Shown: positions 9,306-18,807, counted from the stretch's first letter. The stretch is DNA of 64,000 nucleotides from Oleispira sp963851095 (GCA_963851095.1 CAWKOX010000006.1:62001-126000); one strand, 5' to 3'. Program-made: numbers and translations. Notes: a model not told the origin generated them from the sequence alone.

Positions 9306-9755
9306 TTAGACTTGGCGATTACGAGCACTGCGCGCGGCAAATTCATCCATCATTTTTTGATCTTGCTTATCTTCTAGCGCAGAGGCTTGCAGGGCGAGCT
9401 TTTCTATTAATTTGCGTAATGCCTCGGCTTTGGCGCGGGCATCTAAATATACGCGCTTAGCACCATCAGCTTGCTGGCGAACTAAGTTAATTTGTTGTTC
9501 TTGATGGCCACTGGCATCTTTGATCTGTTCAATAAAGGCAATGGTATTTTGAATCTGTCCACCTTGAATCGGGGCCGCGTGCTGACTAGTTAAGCTGTTG
9601 CGATACTCAGCCATATATTGTTCTAACTGAGTGAGTTTTTGTATTTCTTGCTCCAGTTTCTGTTGGTACTGACCCCATACTTGCAAATCTTGCTGCTCTT
9701 TATCTGCGGCCATTTTAAGTACGAAGCCAAGACGCTTGATTCTTTGTTTACTCAT
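9306..9755 (-). CDS. fliJ: Flagellar export chaperone FliJ
   Basis: A 149-aa charged coiled-coil protein; FliJ forms the central stalk of the FliHIJ export ATPase complex. The sequence is almost entirely helical heptads rich in Q, E, K and A, with the family start RLGFVLKMAADKEQQ. It overlaps the end of fliI by 8 bases and is the last gene of fliEFGHIJ. fliK and fliL, which often follow, are absent here; the chemosensory operon comes next. Confidence 0.93.
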   Translation of the reverse strand: MSKQRIKRLGFVLKMAADKEQQDLQVWGQYQQKLEQEIQKLTQLEQYMAEYRNSLTSQHAAPIQGGQIQNTIAFIEQIKDASGHQEQQINLVRQQADGAKRVYLDARAKAEALRKLIEKLALQASALEDKQDQKMMDEFAARSARNRQV

Positions 9756-11100
9756 TCATTTGCCCGCTCACATCGGCCTGTGGCACATCCGGCAAGATAG
9801 CTTTTAGCTGTTCAAGGCCCGCGTCAATTTTTACACATTCACTCAATTCTTGCTGTAAAAAACTTTGAATCATAGGAATTCGATTCAACGCCAGATCTAG
9901 CGTTGGGTCTGTGCCTGCTTGATAAGCCCCCACACTCACAAGATCTTTATTTTCTTGATAGTGCGCATATAGCTGACGCAACATCTGCGCCTTTTGCAGC
10001 CATTGCTTCGACACAATTTGAGGCATGGCACGACTGATCGACGCTTCAATATCGATGGCAGGATAATGACCTTCATCGGCTAATTTTCGAGATAATACGA
10101 TGTGGCCATCTAAGATGGCTCGACTGGCATCCGCCACCGGATCTTGCAAGTCATCACCTTCGCTTAATACGGTATAAAAAGCCGTAATCGAACCACCACC
10201 GGCTTCTCCATTACCCGCACGCTCTACCAATTTGGGGATCTTGGTAAATACAGAAGGTGGATAGCCTTTCGTCGCCGGTGGTTCGCCGACGGCTAATGCA
10301 ATTTCACGCTGGGCTTGGGCATAACGGGTTAAAGAGTCCATCAGTAATAATACGTTTTTACCTTGCTTGCGGTAATACTCAGCAACCGATGTGCAATACA
10401 TGGCAGCCCGTAAACGCATCAAAGGAGAATCATCGGCCGGTGAGGCAATCACCACAGAGCGCGCCATACCTTCTTCACCTAAGATTTCATCAATAAACTC
10501 TTTTACTTCTCGGCCACGCTCACCAATTAAACCAACCACCGTAATATCGGCTTCGGTAAACCGAGTCATCATTCCCAACAGCATACTTTTACCCACACCA
10601 CTACCGGCAAATAGACCCAAACGCTGACCACGGCCAACGGTCATTAAGGCATTAATCGAACGAATGCCCACATCCAAGGGGGTGCGAATGGGATCACGGT
10701 GTAAGGGATTTATCTGTTCGCCTTGCAGTGAGCCTTCTTCGGCCTGCAAGGGGCCTTTACCGTCTAAAGGTCGCCCTACGCCATCAAGGACTCTTCCTAA
10801 CAGCTGAAAGCCCACTGGCACGCCACTAGAACCTGACAAAGGGCTAACTTTGGTGCCTGCTTGCAGGCCATCAACTTGCTCAATAGGCATTAAAAAAATA
10901 CGGCTGCCATCAAAACCGACAACCTCAGCTTCAATGTCTGTATCATCGCGGCGTTCAACCATGCAGCGATCACCAATTTTAACGACCAAGCCTTCGGCTT
11001 CTAAAGTTAAGCCGACCATGCGAATTAATCTTCCACTGGCTTTTTTTTGCAGTGATAATTTGTTGAAATTAATGCCGCTAATCTGATCGCTTAGACTCAT
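9748..11100 (-). CDS. fliI: Flagellum-specific ATP synthase-like export ATPase FliI
   Basis: A 450-aa F1-beta-like ATPase that energises type III export of flagellar parts. Walker A is AGSGVGKS (165-172); GERGREVKEFI and the Walker B strand NVLLLMDSLTRYAQ are clear. Length is normal. It overlaps fliH by 4 bases and fliJ by 8, fitting tight coupling of the FliHIJ complex. Confidence 0.97.
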   Translation of the reverse strand: MSLSDQISGINFNKLSLQKKASGRLIRMVGLTLEAEGLVVKIGDRCMVERRDDTDIEAEVVGFDGSRIFLMPIEQVDGLQAGTKVSPLSGSSGVPVGFQLLGRVLDGVGRPLDGKGPLQAEEGSLQGEQINPLHRDPIRTPLDVGIRSINALMTVGRGQRLGLFAGSGVGKSMLLGMMTRFTEADITVVGLIGERGREVKEFIDEILGEEGMARSVVIASPADDSPLMRLRAAMYCTSVAEYYRKQGKNVLLLMDSLTRYAQAQREIALAVGEPPATKGYPPSVFTKIPKLVERAGNGEAGGGSITAFYTVLSEGDDLQDPVADASRAILDGHIVLSRKLADEGHYPAIDIEASISRAMPQIVSKQWLQKAQMLRQLYAHYQENKDLVSVGAYQAGTDPTLDLALNRIPMIQSFLQQELSECVKIDAGLEQLKAILPDVPQADVSGQMNE

Positions 11101-12203
11101 GTCACGTCACCTTCTTCCGATAGATCGCTTTGATTATCGGTTGCGGTGTCTTCTGTATTTTCTTTTATCGTTGCTTCTGTTTCTATCGCTGCATCGAGTT
11201 GATCATTGGTTTCAGCGTCAATTGAAGTATCTAATTCTGCATCCAATGATTCTTTCGTTCCGCCATCAAGCTCTTCAGCTTCTGTTTCATCAACTTCTGC
11301 TTCATCAACACCTGACTCTTCAATACCTAAAGTGTCATCAGCAATAGACTCATTATCTTTATTGCTTTCTATTAGCGGTTCGCTTTCTATTAACGGTTCG
11401 CCTTCAATATCGGTTAAATCAAGCTTTTCACATTCTTGATCTATTCGCTCAAACACAGCGCCCATACGCTCTTGCAAACTGAATTCTAATAACGACTGAG
11501 TCGTTGTAATTCTCGCACTGCCCGTCTCTAAACTAGCATCTACCTTGTAATTCATTTCACAACCAGCCGTCTTTAAACCCTCTTCTAAAAACGTGGAATC
11601 GGCTGAGCTCACAAATATTTTAATATTTTCAGCACCACTAGGAAGCTGCTCTAATGCCATGAGCACTTTTTGTGTAATTTGATCATCACCCTGCTCTAAT
11701 TCACGGCCAATAATCGTTTCACAAGCGGTTTTTATTAACTGGCTTAATACCGCCGGTAAAGCACTATCCTTTTCAACCAGACTTTGCTCTAGCTGCTGAG
11801 TTAACTTTGCCAAATTACTGACAGCCACGGCGATTTCTTCTTTTCCTGCAGCTAAGCCTTCTGCTTGCCCTGCTTCAAAACCCAAACGATTTCCTTCTTG
11901 GGTGCCTTGCTTATGCCCTTCTTTATGGCCTTCTGATTTTCCCGTAGCTTTACCTTCTTTTTCGCCCTTTTCACGGCCTTCGTTTAAGCCTTGTAAAAAT
12001 CCTTCTTCGTAGCCCTCATTACGAATAGTTTCTAACTCTTCTACCGTAATCGGTTCAACCACTTCGACCTCATCTTCAGACTCTTTTTCATCTAAGGCGG
12101 GTTTCTTTTTAACCGCTGGGCCGCCACTCCAATATGGCAAATCCCACGGTTTAATCTCAATGTCTTCACTGCTCGCTTGAAACTCTTCGTCCTCATCGCT
12201 CAT
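11097..12203 (-). CDS. fliH: Flagellar export regulator FliH with acidic C-terminal extension
   Basis: A 368-aa FliH, the regulator of FliI. The start DEDEEF...IKPWDLPYW matches FliH N-termini. Next comes a long run of overlapping GxxxG repeats (from EGYEEGFLQGLNEG to about AAGKEEI), a hallmark of the family, and then the globular C-domain with LIKTACETIIGREL. Beyond the usual end there is an extra tail of roughly 90 residues made mostly of E, D, S and T. The ATG at 12203 with CGGAG at spacing 6 is preferred over 12224, which has no ribosome site. Confidence 0.92.
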   Translation of the reverse strand: MSDEDEEFQASSEDIEIKPWDLPYWSGGPAVKKKPALDEKESEDEVEVVEPITVEELETIRNEGYEEGFLQGLNEGREKGEKEGKATGKSEGHKEGHKQGTQEGNRLGFEAGQAEGLAAGKEEIAVAVSNLAKLTQQLEQSLVEKDSALPAVLSQLIKTACETIIGRELEQGDDQITQKVLMALEQLPSGAENIKIFVSSADSTFLEEGLKTAGCEMNYKVDASLETGSARITTTQSLLEFSLQERMGAVFERIDQECEKLDLTDIEGEPLIESEPLIESNKDNESIADDTLGIEESGVDEAEVDETEAEELDGGTKESLDAELDTSIDAETNDQLDAAIETEATIKENTEDTATDNQSDLSEEGDVT

Positions 12204-12238
12204 TATATTCTCCGTAGTCGTCATCGCTATTCAATGGT

Positions 12239-13279
12239 TTACACCATAGCCTCACCACCACCACCAAGCATAATCTCTCCCGCGTCAGCCAAGCGACGAG
12301 CAATGGTAAGAATCTCTTTCTGAGCATTCTCTACTTCACTCACCTTCATTGGGCCTTTCGCTTCTAAGTCATCTCGTAACAATTCTGCTGCACGCTTAGA
12401 CATATTCTTAAAGATTTTTTCCTGTACCGCATTATCCGCGCCTTTAAGCGCAACCACGAGAAGATCGGTCGATACTTCACGCATTAATGCCTGTATTCCG
12501 CGGTCATCGACATCGACCAAATTATCAAATACAAACATCAGATCTTGGATCTTATTACCCATGTCTTCATCGGTTTCTTTAATTTGTTCAAGCAAGTCAT
12601 TGGCAATCGTACTATCAACCAAGTTAACAATACCTGCCGCCACTTTAACCCCACCCATGGTTTGAGTTTGTGTTCCTGCTTTACCAGAGAATTGACGCTC
12701 TAGAATATCATTGAGCTCTTGCAGTGCAGCAGGCTGAACCGCCTCTAAAGAAGCAACTCGCATAATAATATCGAGACGTACTTTTTCATCAAAGTTAGAC
12801 AAAATTTCAGCCGACTGATCGGCGTCAAGATAAGAGATAACAATGGCTTGAATCTGAGGGTGTTCGTGTCGAATCAAATCAGCAACCTGACGAGACTCCA
12901 TCCATTTTAAGGAATCCAACCCCGTGGTACTGCCACCCAGCAAGATACGGTCGATCAAAGCACCTGCTTTATCATCACCTAACGCTTGAGTCAGCATATT
13001 ACGAATATAATCATCCGAGCCTAAGCCCATACCCGTTTGGCCGCCAACAGCTTGAAGAAATTCAAGCACTACACCTTCAACTTGATCTTGTCGAACCCCT
13101 TTAAGGCTCGACATCGAAGTACCTACTTTCTGAACTTCTTTTGGCCCTAGGTGCTTTAAAATTTCAGCGGCGTCTTTTTCACCAAGACTCATCAACAAGA
13201 TAGCCGAGCGTTCAACTCGAGATAAATTCGCCAATAACTCTTTCGGACTGGTTTCTGCAGGCGTTGTATTTTCAGCCAT
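12239..13279 (-). CDS. fliG: Flagellar motor switch protein FliG
   Basis: A 346-aa C-ring protein that contacts FliF, FliM and the stator. The N-domain (ERSAILLMSLGEKDAAEILKHL), the middle-domain EHPQ motif (RHEHPQIQAIVISYL) and the C-terminal torque helix with conserved charged residues (DNLVDVDDRGIQALMREV) are present. Length is typical. It lies between fliF and fliH. Confidence 0.97.
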   Translation of the reverse strand: MAENTTPAETSPKELLANLSRVERSAILLMSLGEKDAAEILKHLGPKEVQKVGTSMSSLKGVRQDQVEGVVLEFLQAVGGQTGMGLGSDDYIRNMLTQALGDDKAGALIDRILLGGSTTGLDSLKWMESRQVADLIRHEHPQIQAIVISYLDADQSAEILSNFDEKVRLDIIMRVASLEAVQPAALQELNDILERQFSGKAGTQTQTMGGVKVAAGIVNLVDSTIANDLLEQIKETDEDMGNKIQDLMFVFDNLVDVDDRGIQALMREVSTDLLVVALKGADNAVQEKIFKNMSKRAAELLRDDLEAKGPMKVSEVENAQKEILTIARRLADAGEIMLGGGGEAMV

Positions 13280-13302
13280 GTGATTGCTTTACCTTATGCA
13301 CG

Positions 13303-15018
13303 TTATTCATCTTCAGCGTTAATCCATTGAATCAGCACCTGGGCAACACGTGCTGGGTCCTCGGCAATCAGACCTTTCAATGCATCCAATTGGCGTTCAA
13401 AGCCGTCTGAAGCACCAGGTAATAAGAAATCATCAGCACCCGACAGGGTCACTCGATCTTCATCAAACTCATCACTAGAATCTGAGAAGTCGTCCATTCC
13501 CATGCTGTCTTCATCATTACGGCCTTTATTGGCAATACTATGAATGGTAGGACGAATAACACCAAAAATCAGTACCAACAAGAACAGCCCTGCTAATACC
13601 TGCTTCATAATCTCCCAGAACCAAGGTTGACTCCAAAACTCAGGACTGCCCAGTTCAATTTCGCTCTTACCCATAAACGGCGAGTTAATGACATTAACAC
13701 TATCACCCCGTGCGGCATTAAAGCCAACCGCATCTTTCACTAATATTTCTAAACGTTCTAAGTCGTTCTCTTTCCAAGGAGAAAATTCCATTTCACCGGT
13801 TTCAGCATTCATCAATTGCTTGTCGTTAATCACAACCGCGACGGTTAAGCGATTAATACGCCCAACCTGCTGCTGTTTATAACTTAAAGTACGATCAACT
13901 TCATAGTTTCGAGTAGTTTCGCTACGTTTATCCATTGGGTTCATAGGTAACCCCGTCGCGGGGTCTATCTGCTCCGGGGCTTCTGCTTGCCCTGGTGGCT
14001 GATTTGTTAAAGCACCCGGAATACCGCCTTCTGCACCACTCACGGTTTGTTCGTTGATTAGCTGTTCGCTGCGAATCGCTATTAGATCAGGATTAAATGT
14101 TTCTTCAGATTGTTCCACGACCGTAAAATCTATATCCGCCGATACCTCAGCCTTATAATTTTCAATGCCTAATACGGGTTTTAAAATACTATTCACACGG
14201 GTGCTGATTGAGTCTTCAACACGCTCGGTATATTGCAATTGCTTGGTGGCTAATAGCTCTTGATTATTATGCTCAATTTTCGATAGCAGGTTGCCCTTTT
14301 GATCAACAACCGATACCGAGCCTTTATCCATTTCACTGATTGAAGAAGAAACTAGGTTCACAATTGCTTCAACTTGATCTTTGTGCAAATTGGCACCGGC
14401 ATAGAGTTCTAAAAACACAGATGCTCTTGGCTGGCGATGATCTCGAACAAAAACCGATTGTTTGGGTATAGCAAGATGCACTCGTGCATTTCTTACCGCT
14501 TGAATACTGGCAATTGTTCTCGCAAGCTCCCCTTCTAAACCGCGACGATAGCGCGCTGTTTCAATAAAATGGCTAGTCCCAAGGTTGGATTCATTATCCA
14601 ACAACTCAAGCCCGACCGTTTTGTCATCAATCAAACTGGCAGCGGCAAGCTTTAACCGCGCATCATGCAATTCGTCGGCACGTACCATCAATACCTGCGA
14701 GGTAGGATCTATTTCAAATTCAAAGCCTTCTCGCTGCAGAACCTCAACAATTTCTTGAGCATTATAATCCTGCATGCGATTGATCAAAGGTTTGTAGTTC
14801 GGCTCTTTCGACCAAATAAAGATGGCAATTGTCAGTGCAATCGCTAAAGCAAACCCACCTAACAAAGCCGCTTGTCGAACGATGGATAGTTTATTAAAAC
14901 CGGCGACGACAGGATGAAGATTACCATTATCTTGCTCGTCGGTGCCTTGGGCCATCAAGTCTGATGACACATCATCCGCGGCTTTATTTTGTTCTGGGTT
15001 AGCAACTGCATTAGCCAT
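13303..15018 (-). CDS. fliF: Flagellar MS-ring protein FliF
   Basis: A 571-aa inner-membrane ring protein. The first membrane helix is around residues 50-70 (AALLGGFALAIALTIAIFI). The ring-building domains follow (YNAQEIVEVLQREGFEFE and ARVHLAIPKQSVFVR), then the second membrane helix (EIMKQVLAGLFLLVLIFGVI) and the FliG-binding tail ending PARVAQVLIQWINAEDE. It is standard for the family and second in the fliEFGHIJ operon. Confidence 0.97.
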   Translation of the reverse strand: MANAVANPEQNKAADDVSSDLMAQGTDEQDNGNLHPVVAGFNKLSIVRQAALLGGFALAIALTIAIFIWSKEPNYKPLINRMQDYNAQEIVEVLQREGFEFEIDPTSQVLMVRADELHDARLKLAAASLIDDKTVGLELLDNESNLGTSHFIETARYRRGLEGELARTIASIQAVRNARVHLAIPKQSVFVRDHRQPRASVFLELYAGANLHKDQVEAIVNLVSSSISEMDKGSVSVVDQKGNLLSKIEHNNQELLATKQLQYTERVEDSISTRVNSILKPVLGIENYKAEVSADIDFTVVEQSEETFNPDLIAIRSEQLINEQTVSGAEGGIPGALTNQPPGQAEAPEQIDPATGLPMNPMDKRSETTRNYEVDRTLSYKQQQVGRINRLTVAVVINDKQLMNAETGEMEFSPWKENDLERLEILVKDAVGFNAARGDSVNVINSPFMGKSEIELGSPEFWSQPWFWEIMKQVLAGLFLLVLIFGVIRPTIHSIANKGRNDEDSMGMDDFSDSSDEFDEDRVTLSGADDFLLPGASDGFERQLDALKGLIAEDPARVAQVLIQWINAEDE

Positions 15019-15032
15019 TTAAGAATGCCCCA

Positions 15033-15662
15033 TTATACTGGCATGTTCATAATGTCTTTATACGCTTCTAATAACTTATTGCGTACTTGCGACATTGCTT
15101 GGAAAGACACACTGGATTTTTGCATAGCCACCATTACCTCTGGTAGATCGATATTGGGATCGCCCTGCGTATATCGAGTACTTAAGCTACCCGCGTGCAT
15201 TTGCGTATCATTAACCTGATTAACCGCATTACCCATCATCTCACCAATACTGGGAGTCGACGACGATGACGATAAATTCATCTGATTACCTGGGCGGGTT
15301 TCAAAAGCAGCAGTTTGGTTGATCAAATCTTGTTGAGTGAGCTCATTACGAAACTGAGAAGGCGTCATGGTTGCCGGATTCATGTTTGAGCTATTGATGT
15401 TCGAGCTATTCATGCCATTTGCAGAAGGCGTATTAAAATTGGCAGAACTAGGAGAAGTCATCATAGAGGGGTCTAGCTGACTTCTTTGCTGCTGAAGCTG
15501 AGCCGCAAAACTGTTTTGCGGAGCCCCTACGGAAGCGTTTTGCTGGGTCGGTTGAATCGAGTTTTGCAAACCCACTGCAGACGCTGGATCTGTGGTTTGC
15601 ATTTGCTGGCGCACTTGACGCATCTGTAATAAAACAGAGTTGATATCCGCACGATTAACCAT
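15033..15662 (-). CDS. fliE: Flagellar hook-basal body protein FliE, enlarged
   Basis: FliE links the MS ring to the rod. The N-terminus (INSVLLQMRQVRQQ) and the C-terminus (DLPEVMVAMQKSSVSFQA through EAYKDIMNMPV) are typical, but the protein has 209 aa where about 105-110 is usual. The extra about 100 residues (roughly 30-130) are low complexity, rich in Q, S, N, M and P. The ATG at 15662 with GAGG at spacing 8 is chosen over a GTG at 15671. It is first in the operon, behind a sigma-54 promoter and a leader hairpin. Confidence 0.93.
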   Translation of the reverse strand: MVNRADINSVLLQMRQVRQQMQTTDPASAVGLQNSIQPTQQNASVGAPQNSFAAQLQQQRSQLDPSMMTSPSSANFNTPSANGMNSSNINSSNMNPATMTPSQFRNELTQQDLINQTAAFETRPGNQMNLSSSSSTPSIGEMMGNAVNQVNDTQMHAGSLSTRYTQGDPNIDLPEVMVAMQKSSVSFQAMSQVRNKLLEAYKDIMNMPV

Positions 15663-15687
15663 AACCAACACCTCGACCTTTCACTGG

Positions 15688-15715
15688 TGAAGTTGACGCT
15701 TTTAAATCAACTTCA
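15688..15715 (-). other. Hairpin in the fliE mRNA leader
   Basis: A perfect 9-bp inverted repeat, TGAAGTTGA (15688-15696) and TCAACTTCA (15707-15715), with a 10-base loop. It falls in the predicted 5' leader of the fliEFGHIJ transcript, between the sigma-54 promoter and the start codon. There is no T-run, so it is more likely a stabilising or regulatory mRNA structure, or an operator, than a terminator. Confidence 0.5.
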
Positions 15716-15756
15716 TCTATATTTTTTTGGCACTTTTGCCATCTATCTTTCCTTTT

Positions 15757-15772
15757 TGCAACTTGTGGGCCA
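15757..15772 (-). promoter_or_regulatory. Sigma-54 promoter of fliEFGHIJ
   Basis: Read on the minus strand: TGGCCCACAAGTTGCA, matching the TGGCAC-N5-TTGCA consensus with the invariant GG and GC dinucleotides 10 bases apart. The predicted start near 15745 gives a leader of about 80 bases before fliE. FleR, encoded just upstream, is the expected activator, or FleQ. Confidence 0.85.
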
Positions 15773-15819
15773 ACTTTAGAATTGATTAAAGATTAGAATT
15801 ATTTTCAAGAAGTGCAGCC

Positions 15820-17205
15820 TTATACCAGCTGCGCTTCTATATCGATTCCCTCTTCACGCAGCTTGGCAACCTTATAACGTAAGGTGCGTGGGCTAATACC
15901 CAACCTTTCAGCTGCTTCTTTACGGCTCGGCTCTTCGTTTAATGCCTGAACAATTAATTCAACTTCTCGTTGTTTCAAATCACTGCCTAACGCGCTACCC
16001 GTTGCATTATCAACCACTGAAGCGTCAGATAAACTACTTACAATATTTTCTGACGTTTCTGACATATCAAAGCGACGATTTTTCGGCACTGGGGTTAAGA
16101 CTAAATCTTCAGCAGTAATCTCAACTCCTTGCTGCATAATCAACGCGCGCTGTACGGTATTATCTAACTCTCGGACATTACCTGGCCATGGGTGTGATAA
16201 TAATTTTTTCTGTGCCTCGGCATTGAGATTCGGTACCGGTTTTTTCATTTTTCCCGCATGCTTTTGCAACAGTAATTGCGTCAGCGGTTTTATATCTTCA
16301 ATTCGTTCGCGTAATGGCATCCAGTTCAACGGAAATACACTTAGGCGATAATATAAATCTTCACGAAAATGCCCGTCCGCCACATAATCTGCGAGCTCAC
16401 GGTTGGTGGTTGCAATAATTCGCACATCAAGATCGATGACTTTTTTACCACCTAAGCGTTCAACCTGCTGCTCTTGCAAAACACGCAATAACTTAGCTTG
16501 CAGCGAAATATCCATTTCTGTTATTTCGTCTAGCAATAACGTGCCGCCATTGGCTTGCTCAAACTTTCCTGGTGTTGCGGCATAAGCGCCAGTAAAGGCA
16601 CCTTTTTCATAACCAAACAACATCGCCTCCAGCATATTCTCTGGAATGGCCGCGCAGTTAATAGCCACAAACGGCTGTCCAACTCGCTGTGAATGCTGAT
16701 GAATATAGCGTGCCAATACTTCTTTACCGGTTCCGCTTTCACCTGAAATCAAAACGGTAGAATCTGTTGCCGCGACCTTCTCAGCTACTCGGAATAAATT
16801 TTTACTCACCGCCGATTCCGCAATCGGCTTATCCTCTTCCACCACAGCGGCTGTCGTTTGGTATTTATTAAGTAACGAAAGCAGCTCTTGAACTTCAAAC
16901 GGCTTCATCAAATAATCGTTAGCCCCCAACTGCATTGCTTTAACTGCTTGGCCAACATCACCATATGCCGTCATTAAGATCATCGGCAACCATGGCTGAT
17001 TTTTCTTAACATGCGCCAATAATTGCAATCCATCCATTTGCGGCATATTGATATCACTTAATACAATATCCAACGAAGTTTGAGCAATAACTTTAACGGC
17101 CTCTACGCCATTACAAACTTCATGCACTTGATGGCCCTTCATCATCAAAGAATCAACAATGGCTTCTCTTAAGTTCGGATCATCTTCAACCACTAGAATT
17201 TTCAT
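15820..17205 (-). CDS. fleR: Sigma-54-dependent flagellar response regulator FleR (FlrC)
   Basis: A 461-aa NtrC-type regulator. It has a receiver domain with phospho-acceptor D51 (LSDINMPQMDG), an AAA+ domain with Walker A GESGTGKE and the sigma-54 contact loop GAFTGA, and a C-terminal Fis-type helix-turn-helix (RKEAAERLGISPRTLRYKV). It is the partner of the kinase FleS just upstream and, in Pseudomonas/Vibrio, activates class III basal body and hook genes. The ribosome site is CGGAG at spacing 6. Confidence 0.95.
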   Translation of the reverse strand: MKILVVEDDPNLREAIVDSLMMKGHQVHEVCNGVEAVKVIAQTSLDIVLSDINMPQMDGLQLLAHVKKNQPWLPMILMTAYGDVGQAVKAMQLGANDYLMKPFEVQELLSLLNKYQTTAAVVEEDKPIAESAVSKNLFRVAEKVAATDSTVLISGESGTGKEVLARYIHQHSQRVGQPFVAINCAAIPENMLEAMLFGYEKGAFTGAYAATPGKFEQANGGTLLLDEITEMDISLQAKLLRVLQEQQVERLGGKKVIDLDVRIIATTNRELADYVADGHFREDLYYRLSVFPLNWMPLRERIEDIKPLTQLLLQKHAGKMKKPVPNLNAEAQKKLLSHPWPGNVRELDNTVQRALIMQQGVEITAEDLVLTPVPKNRRFDMSETSENIVSSLSDASVVDNATGSALGSDLKQREVELIVQALNEEPSRKEAAERLGISPRTLRYKVAKLREEGIDIEAQLV

Positions 17206-17293
17206 ATTTTTCTCCGTTACTTATGTGCAATTAGCTGCGCTGCAACATTTCATTATTATTGTGTTATTGACCATTAATACCTTGAACCAAGGA

Positions 17294-18586
17294 TTAATGG
17301 CTGGTACTTGTTTTATCTTTTACAATCGGCTGTGCAGGTAAGCGAAAGCTGGCAATAGCACCGACTTCACCAGCAGAACGAATCGAAAATTCACCGTAAT
17401 GCGCTCGCGCAATCGCCTGCACAACCGCAAGCCCTAGGCCTGTGCCGTTACTTTTGGTCGTAAAAAATGGTTGTAGAATTTGATCATTAATCGCACTGGT
17501 AAACCCTGGGCCATTATCTTCAATTTCGATATTCACCTGATACTGAACATTTACGCTCACCCGTACTTTTAACTTGGCATCTTGTCCACAGGCTTCTAAA
17601 GCGTTATTCACCAAATTCATCAGAGCGCCAATTAATGCATCTCGATTGCAGTGAATATGAACATCTACTTTATTAACCTCAAACTCACAGGTCGCGCGGT
17701 GTTGCTGCAAAGGAATTTCTAGCGCTTCTTGCCAATCATGCAATAACTGCGATAAAGCCAGATCATCATTAAGAGGGGCTTCTCCACGAGCAAAAATAAG
17801 CATGTCACGAATTTGATGCTCTAAGTGATGCAGTCTTTGCATCATTTTATTGGCGAATTTTTCTCGCTGCACTGGCTGCAGTTCTGAACTTTGCAAATGC
17901 TCACCATAAATCATGGCTGCGCTTAGGGGCGTTCTAATTTGATGAGCCAATGATGCTACCATGTTCCCCATCGACGATAAGCGCTGGTGCTGGCTCAAGC
18001 TTTCTTGCAATTTTCGTGTTTCTGTTTGATCTGTGATTAAAATGATTTGCCCTGGCTCGGAGCCTAGCGATGCGGTTTGTAAACTCACTCGGCGGCCATC
18101 GACTAAAGATATTTCGTGCCCATCATCGGGCTTAGGGCTGAAGCTTGTTTTAATCACATCGCGCCATAGCTCACCCAATAATGAGTCGCTATTCACTTTT
18201 TTATTCGCATCATTAGTGGCATTTCGATTAACAGCGTCAGGCAGTAATAGCGCCAATGCTGCTGGGTTGCACTCACGAATACGCCCATCACCATCTAATA
18301 ATAAAATCCCACCAGGCAACATGTGCAATAAACTTTCAAGGCGTTCTGCAATTCGTTCCTTTTCAGCCAACTCTTGCATTCGCTGATAAGAAACTTCTGC
18401 AAGTTCGCCACTAAGTTCCTCTACTTTAGATTCTAAAAATTCATAGCTCTGCGAAAGCCGATCCGACATCGAGCTGAATAAATTAAAGGCATCTTTTAGC
18501 TGCTCACGGTTAAGCTGTTCTTGCGACAAATGCTCTAGACTTGAAAGATTTTTTTGCGCTGAATCTAATAAAGCGACGCTAGCCAT
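17294..18586 (-). CDS. fleS: Flagellar sensor histidine kinase FleS (FlrB)
   Basis: A 430-aa soluble kinase with no membrane segments. An N-terminal coiled coil is followed by a PAS domain (about 85-190), the H-box with H215 (MVASLAHQIRTPLSAAM), the N-box (LMNLVNNALEA) and the G-boxes (DNGPGF, GTGLGLAVVQ). It phosphorylates FleR. A strong sigma-54 promoter precedes it, as expected for FleQ-activated fleSR. Confidence 0.95.
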   Translation of the reverse strand: MASVALLDSAQKNLSSLEHLSQEQLNREQLKDAFNLFSSMSDRLSQSYEFLESKVEELSGELAEVSYQRMQELAEKERIAERLESLLHMLPGGILLLDGDGRIRECNPAALALLLPDAVNRNATNDANKKVNSDSLLGELWRDVIKTSFSPKPDDGHEISLVDGRRVSLQTASLGSEPGQIILITDQTETRKLQESLSQHQRLSSMGNMVASLAHQIRTPLSAAMIYGEHLQSSELQPVQREKFANKMMQRLHHLEHQIRDMLIFARGEAPLNDDLALSQLLHDWQEALEIPLQQHRATCEFEVNKVDVHIHCNRDALIGALMNLVNNALEACGQDAKLKVRVSVNVQYQVNIEIEDNGPGFTSAINDQILQPFFTTKSNGTGLGLAVVQAIARAHYGEFSIRSAGEVGAIASFRLPAQPIVKDKTSTSH

Positions 18587-18640
18587 AAATGTTCCTGCCT
18601 GTGTCGGTAATTCGACATCAAAATAGTATTACTAGCTATT

Positions 18641-18656
18641 CAGCAATTAGCGTGCC
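18641..18656 (-). promoter_or_regulatory. Sigma-54 promoter of fleSR
   Basis: Read on the minus strand: CGGCACGCTAATTGCT, nearly ideal for the -24/-12 consensus (GGCACG and TTGCT, with GG and GC 10 bases apart). It lies about 55 bases before the fleS ATG. FleQ is the expected activator from the known Pseudomonas/Vibrio hierarchy. Confidence 0.87.
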
Positions 18657-18776
18657 GACTTTACGTCGTTGTTTTTTAATTAAAGTGACAGAAAATAAAT
18701 AAAGATTAAAGCGAACAAAGCGGGATGAAGGTAAAAAAGAAATCAATTATGAAAAATGAAAGGATATACAAGAAAA

Positions 18777-18796
18777 GGAAAGGAAAGGAAAGGAAA
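18777..18796. repeat. Pentanucleotide tandem repeat (GGAAA)4
   Basis: Four perfect GGAAA units lie in a purine-rich stretch between fleQ and the fleS promoter. Intergenic position rules out coding phase variation; length change could still affect spacing. The rest of the 308-base gap 18587-18894 holds the fleS promoter and a long hairpin. Confidence 0.6.
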
Positions 18797-18807
18797 ATAA
18801 ATAGCAC

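Noticed and set aside
15727..15740. TGGCACTTTTGCC on the plus strand, resembling a sigma-54 promoter
   Set aside because: GG and GC are only 7 bases apart instead of 10, and no plus-strand gene follows.
18777..18796. Tandem GGAAA units considered as a CRISPR or phase-variable coding tract
   Set aside because: The units are 5 bases with no spacers and lie outside any gene.
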